Source: Przewalskia tangutica
Lineage: Eukaryota; Streptophyta; Magnoliopsida; Solanales; Solanaceae
Assembly (NCBI GenBank): GCA_029844215.1
Contig: CM056732.1
Span: 21,933,501 to 21,997,500 of the forward strand
Direction: 5' to 3'
Length of the DNA stretch: 64,000 bases
Shown here one piece after another: positions 22,812-34,334 of the stretch. The notes under the pieces were generated by a model, which saw only the letters and a program-made list of their open reading frames with translations, made no database searches and was not told the origin of the DNA. Position 1 is the first letter of the stretch, and each line of letters begins with the position of its first letter. Both the position numbers and the translations under genes were made by a program.

Positions 22812-24175
22812 ATGACAGAACAAATGGGTAGTGTGGAGAATAGGTTGGTGAATGTTGAAAATTCTAGTCGAGTGGGTACTCCCCAGTCGAATGTTGACAT
22901 CGAGTCAAGTAAGGGTTCTAACACGTCACCTACTCTTACCCCGGGCCAAGTACAAGAGTTTCTCCATCCCCAAACCCACTCCGCACCTTCTCCATATATC
23001 TCCCCACATACTATGGCAACCACCACCACCCAAGGTCCTATGAGATGAACCAACCCTCAAACACATCCATATCTATATCGGCCAACTCAAGAGGAACCAA
23101 TACCCTAAATGACCCCGAGAGTCACGCCACAAAATGTTCCCCCCACACCAATGCATGTGCCACCACAAGATTTTCACCCGAAGCCACAAATGCATTTTCA
23201 AAACTCCCTATTTGATGAAGGCGTTGAGGAGGTTGATCGGGAGAGATGGTGGGAGGAGCCTAGATACGGAGGGAGACATGGAAATGATGCTCATAGGGGT
23301 GATGGAGACGGGGAGGTATGGGTAGGCCCTATGTTCAAGAAGAGATGGTAGATGGCAAGGTCATGATGACCGGATAAGATGGCAAGGCTATGAAGATAGG
23401 GGAGTCCAAGATCGCAATTTGAATACCATTAAAGTGGAACTTCCCAGGTTCAAGGAAGGTAGTGATCCGGAAGAATTCTTAGAATGGAGGTTACAAAGTG
23501 AGCGGATATTCCTCACCAACAACATATCGGGTGCTTTGAAGGTGATGTATGGCCTCACTCAATTTGATGGATATGCATCCACTTGGTGGGAATACAGGAG
23601 GCGTGAATGAGCTCAACGATACCTATTTGATATTCCAACTTGGCAAGAGTTGATTGAGCTCATGAAAGCAAGGTATGTGACACCCGACTATTATCAAGGC
23701 GTTCTTAAGAGGGTATACATGTTGAGACAAGGTAGTAAGAGTGTAGAAGAGTACTTCGATGAGTTTGAGAACTTAAGGTTGAAGTCCATAATTGAAGAAC
23801 ACTTTAACTACATGGTGATCCGATTTTGTGGCCAATTTGAATCATGAAATCTCCAAACTTATGAGGCTTCAATCCTATACCACTCTTGAAGAGGTTTCAT
23901 GACGCAACTAAGGTTGAAATGGACTTGAAAATGGAGAAATCTTACAAGTACAAGAATGTTTCATCCTCATCATGGAGCAAAGATAAGCGGGAGAAGCCCA
24001 AGACCACAACTTCAACTCCCCAAGCCAAGTTCAACTACAAACCTAAGGGCGACAACAAGGCTAGAGGAGGTAACAATGCTAAAACTAATTTTCCTCGTCC
24101 TTCTACCATTCAATGTTTTAAATGTCAAGGTAGAGGCCACATTGCTAGTGAATGCCCTAATATGAGATCAATTAT
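22812..24175 (+). pseudogene. gypsy gag with CCHC zinc knuckle
   Basis: Encodes the nucleocapsid/capsid precursor. The N-terminal part (MTEQMGSVENRLVNVENSSR at 22812) is followed by a Pro/Thr-rich linker broken by a stop at ~23046. The capsid core is at 23419-23850: VELPRFKEGSDPEEFLEWRL, STWWEYRRRE, TWQELIELMKARYVTPDYY, and RQGSKSVEEYFDEFENLRL. The nucleocapsid at 23886-24175 has CFKCQGRGHIASECPN, a complete CX2CX4HX4C knuckle. Stops at ~23608 and ~23845 interrupt the frame. Family members with this capsid are cytoplasmic particle proteins. Confidence 0.9.
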
Positions 24176-24515
24176 GGCCATGCTTAATGGTTATCGAACC
24201 GAGGAAGAGGATGAAGGTTGTGAGGATGGTGGTGATGGTGAACCTAAATGTGAGCATGAAGGAGGATTTGAAGAGGAGAATGATGAGCGGCACCTAGAGG
24301 AGAATATTAATTTGGCATGTGTGTTGCGAGGGATCATGGGTGCAATAAACAGGGAGGAACTTGATCAACGGAAAAATCTATTCCATACTCGATGCAAAAT
24401 CATGGATAAGATGAGCTCCTTGATCATTGATGGTGGTAGTTGTATAAATGTGGTGTGCACAACATTGGTTGACCATATGAAGTTTCCCACAAAGAAAAAT
24501 CCTAGCCTCAAGTGA
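24176..24515 (+). pseudogene. gypsy aspartic protease, fused to an integrase remnant
   Basis: SSLIIDGGSCINVVCTTLVD at ~24415 is the protease active-site strand, with DGG where most members have DSG or DGG. Sequence runs to PTKKNPSLK and a stop at ~24513, exactly where integrase homology begins in another frame. This marks the internal deletion joint. Confidence 0.8.
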
Positions 24516-25260
24516 CATCTTTGTTTGTTATTCATGTTCTTAAATTGCATGGGGTACCTCACACTATTGTTAGTGATAGGGATTCCAAATTCCTTAGTCA
24601 TTTTTGGAAGAGTCTATGGGGTGCACTTGGCACCAAGCTCATGTTCTTTACTTCATGTCACCCTCAAACAGATAGACAACCCGAAGTAGTAAATAGGACT
24701 CTTGGGAGCATGCTTTGGTGTGTGGTTATAGGAAGACCAACTTCATGGGAGGACCATTTACCTTTGATAGAATTTTCATATAATAGGTCTCTCCACTCTT
24801 CTATTGGCATGACTCCATTTGAAGTTTGCTATGGTTTTAATCCTTTGTTTCCCTTAACCTTAACCCCTTTGTCTAGTGATGTTGTTGTGAGTTTAGATGC
24901 AAACAAGGGCAATCGAAATGGTGAAGATTCATGCTAAAGTGAAGTAACGCATAGAGAAGATCAACACAAGAGTAACCAAAAGACAAAACAAAGGCCGAAA
25001 GAGAGTGATCTTCCAACCGGATGATTGGGTTTGGGTTCACTTGCGAAATGAGAGGTTTCCCTAATTGAGGAAGGAAAAGTTGTGCCCAAGAGGAGATGGA
25101 CCGCTCAAAGTCCTTGAAAAGATCAATGACAATGCCTACAAAATTGACTTACCAAGTGAGTACAATGTCCATAATGTTTTCAATGTAAGTGATCTATCTT
25201 CTTGTGTTGTAGGTGAACCTTTAGATTCGAGGACGAATCATTTCCAAGAAGGGGAGGATG
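24512..25260 (+). pseudogene. gypsy integrase, C-terminal half
   Basis: Starts inside the catalytic core: LKLHGVPHTIVSDRDSKFLS (second Asp of DDE) and SCHPQTDRQPEVVNRTLG (HPQTD..E with the catalytic Glu). The HHCC zinc region and first Asp are missing. 24938-25060 continues in a shifted frame with KGRKRVIFQPDDWVW-like sequence, and 25065-25245 with GPLKVLEKINDNAYKIDLP and VFNVSDLS, the GPY/F-type tail. The CGAGGACGAAT box at ~25228 leads into the polypurine tract AAGAAGGGGAGGA. Confidence 0.9.
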
Positions 25261-25878
25261 ATATGACCCGAGCGAGCTCAAGACCATTCACTCGTGGCCA
25301 AGCAGGGGAGCTCCAAGAATTACAAGTCATGTTCATGAAGAGAGGAGCGTTACCTCACGGGTGTATAATGTTTGGATGATAGCTTGGGAGGATATTCAAG
25401 AAGAAGAAGATACAAGAGAAGGAGTCACTTCACAAAGTGGCTAAAGAAGAACCAATTTGGGTTTATTTGTGCAAAGGTCACTTTTGGGCCTTTGTTGTAT
25501 TGTAATAGGCATAACTATAAATAGTTGCCTTAGTTTCATTTGATGATTTTTAGTTTTTGGATGACAATTAATATTTCCATTAGAATTCTACTTAGGCATA
25601 TAATTAGTGGTAAGCTTAGTTAGAGTGTAATTTCTTTATTGTTGGAGAACAATTCCATAATTTCTCACATGATCATGTTCATTTGTGGAAATTATCTATA
25701 GTGTAGGTGCTTTAGTTGAATTTAATTAAAGGAGGTCTTGGGTTTAATATACCTTTGGTTTTCTTTGATTTCAATTATTATGTCTCACTTTTATTTTCTT
25801 TCCTTGCAATTTTAATTTCAATTCTATCCTTGTTCTTGTGTTTTGAATTTCTTAGAGTTTCCAATTAAGATTCTATCA
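25259..25878 (+). mobile_element. 3' LTR of the RT-deleted gypsy element
   Basis: Same ends as the 5' LTR (TGATATGACC to TTCTATCA). Differences from the left LTR are scattered single-base changes and a ~20-base gap near 25350. Confidence 0.9.
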
Positions 25879-25905
25879 ACTGGGTATGGGTATGTTGTTG
25901 TTGAG
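25879..25905 (+). mobile_element. SINE, right part
   Basis: ACTGGGTATGGGTATG followed by TTGTTGTTG completes the SINE cut at 20884. The first five bases are the right copy of the gypsy target duplication. Confidence 0.8.
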
Positions 25906-27921
25906 TTAAATTTACTAACACCAATATGTTAACAACTACATCTTTATCGCCGTCAAAGCTTTAAATTTGATCTCGTGTAAATTAAAAAAAAGAATAGGAA
26001 ATAGAGATTATAGAAAAAGAAATAAAATACGAGTTCCGAAGAATAACACAATTATATTAAATCCAGAAACACACATGAACAAAAATAGCATACTGTATTG
26101 AGACTTATGCTGGCAGTTGTGAATTTACTAAACACCACTATAAACCATCAAAACATGATCACAGTAAACAGAAAGGAACGCATACCTCCCTAAAATTTGT
26201 AAATACGAAATTAAAAACTCTTGAAAGCTGAAGCTAATCTCTATTGGCTGCAACTACATGTCATTATTATTCCACATGAAAACTAAAATTAACAAAAAGT
26301 AAATATAATTTCAGAGTCAAAACGAAGATTGTAAAAGATAGAATGAAATATTTATATGCTCGTCAAGAAAGTAGAGGGAAAATTACATAGAAATTCACAT
26401 ACAGTCGGGAAGCTGCAGCAGTTTTAAAACTGGCACCACGTTTTTGATGGAGAACGTCAAAGTGAAAAGTAATGGAGTTATATTACTTTGGTTATTTTAA
26501 ACCATAATAGTTACTCCTACACCTTATGGAAGAAGAAAGAATCATGGAGGAATCTTGTGGTTCCTCAGATAAATTGATATTTTGCAGAACCAGCCCCAGT
26601 AATACTTCCAACTTTATAAACAAACGGTATACATTGCGTTGCCACTTAAACCATTAGCTTAGTTTACTTTCTCATTTCGCCGTTGAGACATTATCAATGT
26701 GATCATGGACTGTCTCTCCTGAAAATAGGACTTTCCCAGTAACAGTCATCATACTTGTTCTCGTATTCTGACTACAAACCTCTCTCCCTAAGTTCCCTTT
26801 GCTTCTCAAATTCTCTCCAAGTCAAATGCACCTTAGAAATCATGTGGCTTTAGATGTTAAGATGTGGTACCTTATTTTAGAGGTTAGCAACTGAACTGTG
26901 ACCTGGAGCAATAACATGCAATTGAACAGAAGTGAGAAAAATAAATTACAGGATACATATAAATGAATAACTACAAATTCAGAGCTAATGTGGACAGAAA
27001 AAGTAATCATCAAATAGATTTATGTGGGGCAAGGATTGACTGGTAATCAAATATTTACATTCATGCAGATATAGTATTATCCTAATCTAATAATGTTAAG
27101 ATGATAGGAATTCTCTTAGGTAATTTACTGGTTCAGCAAGATGGGAAATGGTGAAAATAAAAAGAATGTCACTGCAACTAACACAATTAAGAGTGACTAA
27201 TAATTGAGAATACTCATCTTACATCAACCAAAATAATTTGTTATAGTGAAATGTGCAGAACTTTTATTTCTAAAGAATAAGCTGTTTAAATGACATGTTG
27301 CTATTTACCTTATATTTTCAGATGATATAAAAGGGTGACAACAAAATTAGTCATAGTCCCTTCCGTTTAGATGCATACGGGATACAAAATGACATCTGCA
27401 TAAACACTGCTGATACCATTGTTGTATTGTTTTACATGGTTCTCCAAGAAACTGAAATTGCAGTACCCTCACATTATAATGTTAATATTTAATTTTTGTT
27501 TTAGTTTCATTCTAAACTTACTTTGATCTGGTGGGCAACGTATGCTCAATGCCGAATCATTCAATCTTAACAATTGAAATCCAGTGAAGCAAAAGTTATG
27601 CCGCTGCACATAATAAACAAATATTTAGTGTCACCTCAATAAAAAAAAAGATCCAAGAAAATGCAAACAGAGGGGAAAAGAAACAAATTACTTCTTATAA
27701 TGGTGAAAATCTAACTCAGAAATCCATGTTGAAGCACTTCTCTATTGTGTTTTTCTACACATAAAAAATAAATACCACCATCTTTCGTCACAGAAGAACA
27801 GGAACTGCAACTTTTTAAATGTGTATTCATATGACAAAACAATAGGAGGAATCTTGTGGAATCCAAATGTTTCAAGAAAAAGTGTGTAAAGCAAGATCTC
27901 ACAAAATACCAGCAATGTCAA
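25906..27921. other. Unassigned AT-rich DNA
   Basis: No protein family, RNA gene or terminal repeat is recognised on either strand. It could be intron or intergenic sequence of a host locus. Confidence 0.5.
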
Positions 27922-27940
27922 CAATGTATATGAAGAAATC

Positions 27941-28132
27941 AACAACAACAACATACCTGGTGAAATCCCACAATGTGGGGTCTGGGAGGGTAGGGTAGAG
28001 TGTACGCAGACCTTACCTCTACCTTGATAGGTAAAGAGGTTGTTTCCGAGAGACTCTCGGCTCAAGACAAAGTATAAGCCTAAGACAAATAAAGTGAGTA
28101 AGTCATGGTAGCAAATTCTGAAAAAGAAAAGG
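27941..28132 (-). mobile_element. Full-length SINE with perfect 19-bp target duplication
   Basis: Flanked by CAATGTATATGAAGAAATC at 27922-27940 and 28133-28151, identical over 19 bases. On the minus strand the 192-bp insert starts with CCTTTTCTTTTTCAG, carries GAGCCGAGAGTCTCTCGG, AGGTAAGGTCTGCGTACACT and a CCCACATTGTGGGATTT block, and ends in (TTG)n. The long target duplication and the tail indicate LINE-type retrotransposition. The 3' part resembles Au-type SINEs; the family name is a guess. Confidence 0.9.
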
Positions 28133-28151
28133 CAATGTATATGAAGAAATC

Positions 28152-29101
28152 GAATAAACAAATAAAATCACGATTCTCTCAATAGCAAAAGAACTCAAAC
28201 ATCCTCCCCCTCAATAGTAGTCACGGGCAACTTATGTTGGTCATCATTGCATCATGTGTACACAACTTTTCCTAGATATCATTCTAGAACCATGCTTCTA
28301 ATATTTAGAAGTGTTGTACTTTCGGTGCACGCCAGTAAGCTTCCCAATTGCTACATTTGATGGGAAAAAACCATTAATTTCGAGCATTCCCTGTTATACC
28401 AAAAAGAAGGGACACAATCAATTGATATTCATCAAAAGTATACTATACTTGCAAAAGCTGATCTTTAACATAGCTGCTATGCTTCTCACAAGTTTTATTC
28501 CAGTCCTTAGACACACCGAGAGTATATTGCACAGTAAAGATTGCAGCAGCTAGCATTGATCGTGGGAATCGAAGTAGATCAATCAGCAACCTTTTCAGCA
28601 GGAACCAATATGTACAACTGAACAATAAAACCAAATTAGAGAACTTAAATAGATCAAGAAAGGTATAATAGTCACTATTTTACATGAACAGTTACTACAA
28701 TACTTTGAACGTGAATCCTACGAACATACTCTAAGGAAGATATAATTACAGTAAGAAGCTATAGCCCATATTTATTAGCCTATTTACATGTATTAGAAAA
28801 AGTGGTGGCTCGTCATAAAAAAAACACCAGCTTCAATTAGCAGCAAAGCTACCTATTCCGGAAGCAACAATAGAACTACTGATTTACTCAGCTTAAGGAA
28901 GATGCAGCGAAACAAATAGCTTTCTCTTTTTTAATAATAGATTCCATAGGGGGTCACAACTTGATAGAGAGCCACTACAAAGTTACAACACATGAACTAC
29001 AAAGTTAACCAAATAAGTCTTGTCAATTATAAAGAACACTAAAATCAAGCTAAGTTATCTCATTTATGAAGAAGATTACATGAGATTATAATTTTCTTAT
29101 T
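28152..29101. other. Unassigned DNA
   Basis: No convincing gene. Weak open frames on the minus strand at 28443-28634 have no recognisable family. Confidence 0.4.
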
Positions 29102-29124
29102 TCATACAGAAGAAGAACAAAAGA

Positions 29125-29263
29125 CACTGAGATGATAATTTGTCTTGAGTCGAGAGTCTCTCGGAAACAGCCGCTCTACCTATCAAGGTAGAGATAAGGT
29201 CTGCGTACACTCTACCCTCCCCAGACCCCACGTTGTGGAATTTCACTGGGTATGTTGTTGTTG
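29125..29263 (+). mobile_element. SINE with ~23-bp target duplication
   Basis: Flanks 29102-29124 and 29264-29286 (both TCATACA.AAGAA.AACAAAAGA) differ at two positions. The insert has CTTGAGTCGAGAGTCTCTCGG, the AAGGTCTGCGTACACTCTACC block, CCCACGTTGTGGAATTT and a GTTGTTGTTG tail. It is 5'-truncated compared with 27941-28132. Confidence 0.9.
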
Positions 29264-29286
29264 TCATACAAAAGAACAACAAAAGA

Positions 29287-30451
29287 ATTTGAATAGTGAT
29301 TTTGTTCGTAAAGATTAAAGTTAGACGAGGGTATGCTAATATGATTCTTATAGTTTTAACTCCAAAATTGCTTAATTATAAGGAGATTCTAAGAAGTTAC
29401 CCCCTCAGACAGAGAGCAATTAGAAGAAATAACAAAAAATTACCTTTAGGCTTCGTTTATTCAAAACTTTGCTGCAGAAGACATCCAAATCCAATTACTG
29501 GCATCAACCAGAGTACGCCACATATTATAAGAACTTATAATCATAATTTTATAGTCCATGCAAATTCAAAAATCACCAATTATCTTTTTGATTATTTACT
29601 ATCAGGATTGCCGAAGCCCCTGCCGCTTCAGCATTATTAGCCTCGTTGTGAATTGTCAATTAAATCAACTGACTTGCTAGCAAAATATAACACACTTGAT
29701 CTCGTGAAAGATATTTGATTCTGTTATAAGTCTTAACGATTCAAAAGCCATAGTCCAGAATCCCAAGGAGAGTTATTTTCTAATAGACATAAACTAAATT
29801 AAGCCTAATGTGATATACCAATTGATTTTGGTATGTAATGAAAAAGGGAAAACGTAAAAATTGGATACCTTCCATGATCTTTCGCCCCTTTTGTCTAGCA
29901 ACTCTAAATTCGAAGTGGAGACAGCAAGGATTGAAGCGCCCTTCTGTGAATAAAAATTGGAACATAACATACAAGATAGACTCAAAATTGACATACATCT
30001 CAATGAGAAGAACCCCTTCCGTGAACTCTCATCACTTGTCTTATCTAATCATCATCACACAGACATATTTCAATAGACAAAACTGCACATAACCAAAGAA
30101 AAAGGAGTTACCATGGGGAAATGGAGAGGGAGGAGAACACCCACTTAGAGATCGTAACACTATGTTTGGATTCATTAATCATATTTTTATTGTTTAATTT
30201 GAATATACGATATTATATAATAACATAAGTTTATCAAAATATTTTTAATTACAAATATAACTATTAAACACATCAATAATTATTAGAATAACTCAATTAA
30301 AAGACGAAATAAATAACTGCTTCATCTCTTTTTTTTTCTTTTGACTCTTTCAATTTAAAAAAGCAAATAATAAAGTTGCTTGAAAATATCTATATAGTCA
30401 AGATATTTTTATCATCATAATTACTTAGAAGTATTCTTTTCTTGTGTTCTC
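29287..30451. other. Unassigned DNA with a possible minus-strand exon remnant
   Basis: On the minus strand 29603-29645 reads ANNAEAAGASAILI between an AG and a GT, resembling the AxxAGASAxxI strand of protease-associated (PA) domains, for example in signal peptide peptidase-like proteins. A further possible exon, GASILAVSTSNLELLDK, lies at ~29865-29945. No other exons of such a gene were found, so this is not called as a gene. Confidence 0.25.
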
Positions 30452-30459
30452 TTTCAATA

Positions 30460-30735
30460 TAGGGCTGCACAAAAAACGGATCAGATCGAAAAAAAACCCT
30501 GGACCGAACTGGATCGGATCGAATTTTTCGGTCCGATCTTCAGTCCTACGTTTCTGAAAATTCGGTCCTCGGTCCGGTCCGATCCGGTCTGGTTCGGGGT
30601 TTTTTTTCCAGTTTTTAATGTATATCGGACCGTACCGGACCGGACCGGATCGGACCGAATTTTTGGTCTGATCTTCAGTCCTACGTTTCTGGAATTTCGG
30701 TCCTCGATCCGGTCCGAGGATTTTGTGCAGCCCTA
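30460..30735. mobile_element. hAT-type MITE
   Basis: Terminal inverted repeats TAGGGCTGCACAAAA (30460) and TTTTGTGCAGCCCTA (ending 30735) bound a 276-bp element. The flanks TTTCAATA and TTTCAACC give an 8-bp target duplication with two mismatches, as expected of hAT elements. The inside is rich in GGTCCG/CGGACC repeats and is itself largely self-complementary, so the whole element could form a long hairpin. It has no coding capacity. Confidence 0.85.
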
Positions 30736-30792
30736 TTTCAACCTACATAAGGGTTACAGATCATTAAATTGATTTAAGTAAGTTGTTAGCGA

Positions 30793-30872
30793 GGGGTGGG
30801 TGGTGTGGGGTGAGGGTTGGGTGGGATTTGAGTGTGATGGAGTGGGATTTGGGTGTGATGGAGGGGTAGGTG
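30793..30872 (+). repeat. G-rich short repeat
   Basis: Units like GGGATTTGAGTGTGATGGAG recur within a G-rich tract with many GGG runs directly next to the Ogre-like LTR end. It might form G-quadruplexes. Confidence 0.5.
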
Positions 30873-30873
30873 G

Positions 30874-31433
30874 TGTAACACCCCCATTTTAACCGTAGTC
30901 GAAACGGGAGTACTACGTATGGTTGATTCCTAAATTTATTCAAGCAGTCGCCACCTAATTATTATAGTGAATTAGGACACTAAAAATGTAGCATAAAATA
31001 CTACAAATGATCTCGTTTAAAGTGCATGAAAGCTATGTGAGATTCTAGGTAAGAGTTATTTATTATCCTAAAGGGAAGGGGTCAGACATCCTATAGGATC
31101 CGCTAACTTGCGGTTGTCCGGTCAAACTTAGGCTTAATATTATTGTGCTAACATGCAATCTACAATTCTAAAGGTGATTTAATTATTAAACCAACCAAGA
31201 GATAATTAAACTAGGCATGCAAATATTTAAAATAGATATAGATTTAACAAGAGAGTAATGAAAGCAAATAATCATAAAAAAGATGGAATGAAGAGAATTT
31301 AGCGATATTTCACTTTTATTTTATTTTTTATGCGAATGCTTTAACTTTGGGGTGCGCCTCCGGGTACCTGCAAAAGACACTTAGTAAAAAAAAATTAGTA
31401 AATAATAAAATAAATTATCAAATAAACACAACG

Positions 31434-31492
<59 letters not shown>

Positions 31493-33175
31493 CAAAGATA
31501 TATTTTTATATAGTGTGGGCTCAGTAGTGTTATGCCAGGATACTAAGACATGAGAAGCCAATATCGCCAGTGGTCGACTCACTCGGTGAACGATCATGCA
31601 TTCTCGCCTAATCTTTTCACTTTCTTCCTCGCCCACATATTCCGTCTCGCTTACCATGGAGGCCTCCAGATCGACGGATAAATCCTTCTTCGGCCAAGTA
31701 TAGTATCATGTTCAAAAATTAGTAAAATACCAAGTGTAGTATCATGTTCAAAATCAGTAAAATACCAAGTATATCAGTCCGTTCTTTTAAAATAGTGCAA
31801 TGGCATCTCAAAACTGAAAACCAATGTAAGTGTAGCATCTGTTCTTTAGAAATCAGTTTAATAAAATGAATTAAAGGGCAAAATTTTCTAAATTAGCCTG
31901 TAAATCGAGAATAAGCGGAATAATGTACGCAGCAATGATCGCGGTAAATCACGAGCGATGGCAATGATACGCCGGAGCCGTCAAACCAACAGCCAAACGA
32001 AGATACCAACAGTAAAAATAGCGAAAGCGGTACAAAATAAAACAACCATGAACGAAGCAGAGTTCACTGGGGCGCAGCAAAACAGTAGGAGCAGTAGCAA
32101 AACCACAGCAGTCGTGGCTCGCCGGAAAGCTCAACCCGTCGCGCCGGAGTTTTATAAATCAGTCCAACAACCGACAACAACAGTAACCACAAATTAGTAC
32201 CCACATAAAATAAAATAGTGAGTTCAACAAAAAGCTAGTCGGAACAGTGTTCAACGCCGCCGGTGGTCAAATCTGGCGGAACCACGACAAAACAGATGGG
32301 GAAGCAAGGCGTTGCTTCGACGGTTTTCACCGGAGCAACACCGAAGTCTTTCTGACCAGATCTTAAAAAACAGAGAGCAAAACTGTATGTAATGGTAGTT
32401 CAACGGTGGTATTTCTGTGTAGTGATGGCGGCAAGGTCGACGGGAACATTGGGGCGAGACAGTAGCAGTGGTGAGGTTCGTCGGAGCACTAGGCTCCGGC
32501 GATGGGAGTTTGGTCTGCTGCTGCGTGTGTGTCGACGGGACGCTGGGCGTGCTGCTGCTGATTTTGTTGAAGAAGATAAGCAAATGTGAGTTAAAGAAAA
32601 AAAAAGAGAGGGATATGTGTTATGCGGCTGATATCCTGTGGGGCTGCCCCCTCCTTTTAATAAAGGAGGGGTAATGTTTATTATATAGGGGTAGGATTAG
32701 GGTTTAGTGTTTTCGGTTTGGTTTTGGGGGGAAAATAAATGGGTGTTTGAAATTTAAAAATTGGTGGTTGGGCTTATGGAATGGTGGACTGGATTGATCC
32801 GAATTGTGCCTCGGACTGGACTGGTTTGACAAAAATGCAAAACGGGTTAATTATTTAAAAGAAAAATTATTTAAAAAGATGCAAGATTATTAAAATGCAA
32901 ATGCCGATGCAATAAAATATAATATTTAACAAATGTTTAATGTCTAATTAAAATTAAAACGGAACGTCAATTAATTATTTAAAGAGATGCAAATATTATT
33001 AGAATAAATGACGGTGTAATAATAATAAAAACATAATATTAACAAAGACATAATGCTTAATCTTAAAATAAAAAGATAAAAATGCAAAAAATGATGATTA
33101 GAATGCGGTGTCCTAAAACACATAAAATTGCAACAAATATACGAAAAAATGTGTCAAAATTGACTGTCAACAACA
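30874..33175 (-). mobile_element. LTR of Ogre-like element, copy B
   Basis: On the minus strand it starts TGTTGTTGACAGTC at 33175 and ends GGGGGTGTTACA at 30874 (~2302 bp). It matches copy A (3426-5777) along most of its length: GCGGTGTCCTAAAACAC block, GC-rich segment (32240-32580), TACCCGGAGGC block, CCGCTAACTTGCGG block, and GTCGCCACCTAATT. A (TA)n tract lies at 31436-31490. Open frames at 32251-32583 and nearby are unremarkable. Confidence 0.8.
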
Positions 33176-33675
33176 TGTCCCTATTTGTACGGAGATGATG
33201 GAAGAGTCTTCGGACAAAGATGTTGACTTGTAGCCAATTTTGTCCTGTTTTATAAACCAGAACTCAAAAATAGGGCAGACGCGGACTCAAAATTATCCCA
33301 GTGTCGAATTATGATGACACTGGGTCGTTGTGATGCGAAAATAGAAAGCAAAGCTGACGCAGATTTAAAAATATCCCAGTGTCGAATTATGATGACACTG
33401 GGTTGTTGCGATGCTAAAGTAAAAAGCAAAGCTGACGCAGACTAAAATGTCGATGTCGAATTATAAGGACCGGGTTCCGCGATGCTAAAATTATGGCCGG
33501 ACAAATACCTATTCAAAAATATGTCCCAGTGTCGAATTATGATGACACTGGATTGTTGTGATGCTGAAAAATTAAGGAAGGGCGGATGCGGATTCAAAAT
33601 TTTGTCCCAGTGTCGAATTATGATGACACTGGGTTCTGTGTTGCGGGATGCTGGAGGAGAGCGAATCAACGTTCG
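33176..33675 (-). mobile_element. 3' untranslated part of Ogre-like element B, truncated
   Basis: Continues copy B upstream of its 3' LTR, including TCCGTACAAATAGGGACA (candidate polypurine tract) and the hairpin array. Homology to copy A ends near 33660, and an LTR fragment of another family begins by ~33690. Confidence 0.75.
33297..33633. repeat. Tandem hairpin array, copy B
   Basis: Inverted repeats CCCAGTGTC - loop GAATTATGAT - GACACTGGG start at 33297, 33376, ~33450 (decayed), 33526 and 33605, period ~79 bp. Four of the five keep essentially perfect 9-bp arms. Counterpart of 2960-3305. Confidence 0.9.
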
Positions 33676-33689
33676 AGGTACAAATTGCT

Positions 33690-34334
33690 TCAGTTTGCCG
33701 GCAGTGAGGAAGGAATTCCACGGGCATGATTGATATTGTGGGTGTGAGACCCATGGTTATATTGGAGTGATGACTTTGAGGGCGTGAGTCCCTGACTTGA
33801 CATGACTGCTTATATGTTGTGTATTGTAGTTTGGCTATCATACATGTCTCCTACTTTATATAGACTGTTATGATTTCATTCTGATATTTCGATTTCACAT
33901 ACTGCACTGTTGTCTCGACCTCGCCCGGAAGTGCGTTAAATGCCGCGGTAGAGGTACGCGATTGTTGATCCTCGCTCTTAGGATCACGGTTCTGCGTATT
34001 GGGAAGCTTCGTTTCTCCGGAGGCTTATCTTTTGGTATGGTCCCCTGTCATTGTAGGTACTTGTACATTCAGGGGTATGGCGGGGCCCTGTCCCGTCATA
34101 GTTATTATAAAAACTCTTAGAGGTCTGTAGTACTGTTGTGGGAAGGGTTTGTAAAGGATGTAACTGTTCAGATTTTGATATATATGCAGAAAGGAGACCG
34201 TTTTGATTAGCCTGTTTCTTATTTCATATTGTTCATATCTTTGAGTTTTTATTTCCGCTGATTTTCTCTGATGTTGTATCACTAGGGTGCCCGGGGTAAG
34301 GCACCAGTCGTGGGACCGAGGTCGGGTCGTGACA
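33690..34334 (+). mobile_element. Truncated gypsy LTR (same family as 62552-64000)
   Basis: From TGCCGGCAGTGAGGAAGGAA to GGTCGGGTCGTGACA the sequence parallels the reverse complement of 62552-63260: GGAATTCCACGGGCATG, the GATCCTCGCTCTTAGGATC block, CTCCGGAGGCTTAT, GGCGGGGCCCTGTCCCG and GGGTGCCC.GG. The 5' half of the LTR is missing. It ends abruptly in antisense copia RT sequence. Confidence 0.8.

Larger units (their letters stand above)
20885..25878 (+). mobile_element. Ty3-gypsy element lacking RT and RNase H
   Basis: LTRs at 20885-21518 and 25259-25878 flank gag, protease and the C-terminal part of integrase. Flanks ATTGG (20880-20884) and ACTGG (25879-25883) form a 5-bp target duplication with one mismatch, inside a SINE. 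LTR-to-LTR length is ~5.0 kb, well short of an autonomous gypsy element, because RT, RNase H and the start of integrase are deleted at ~24515. The gag type and CCHC knuckle suggest a chromovirus-like lineage, but without RT this stays tentative. Confidence 0.9.

Noticed and set aside
26000..29100. Host gene on the minus strand
   Set aside because: No run of exons with conserved protein sequence and proper splice phases could be assembled.
31418..31657. Open frame with Tyr-Ile repeats
   Set aside because: It comes from a (TA)n microsatellite inside an LTR.
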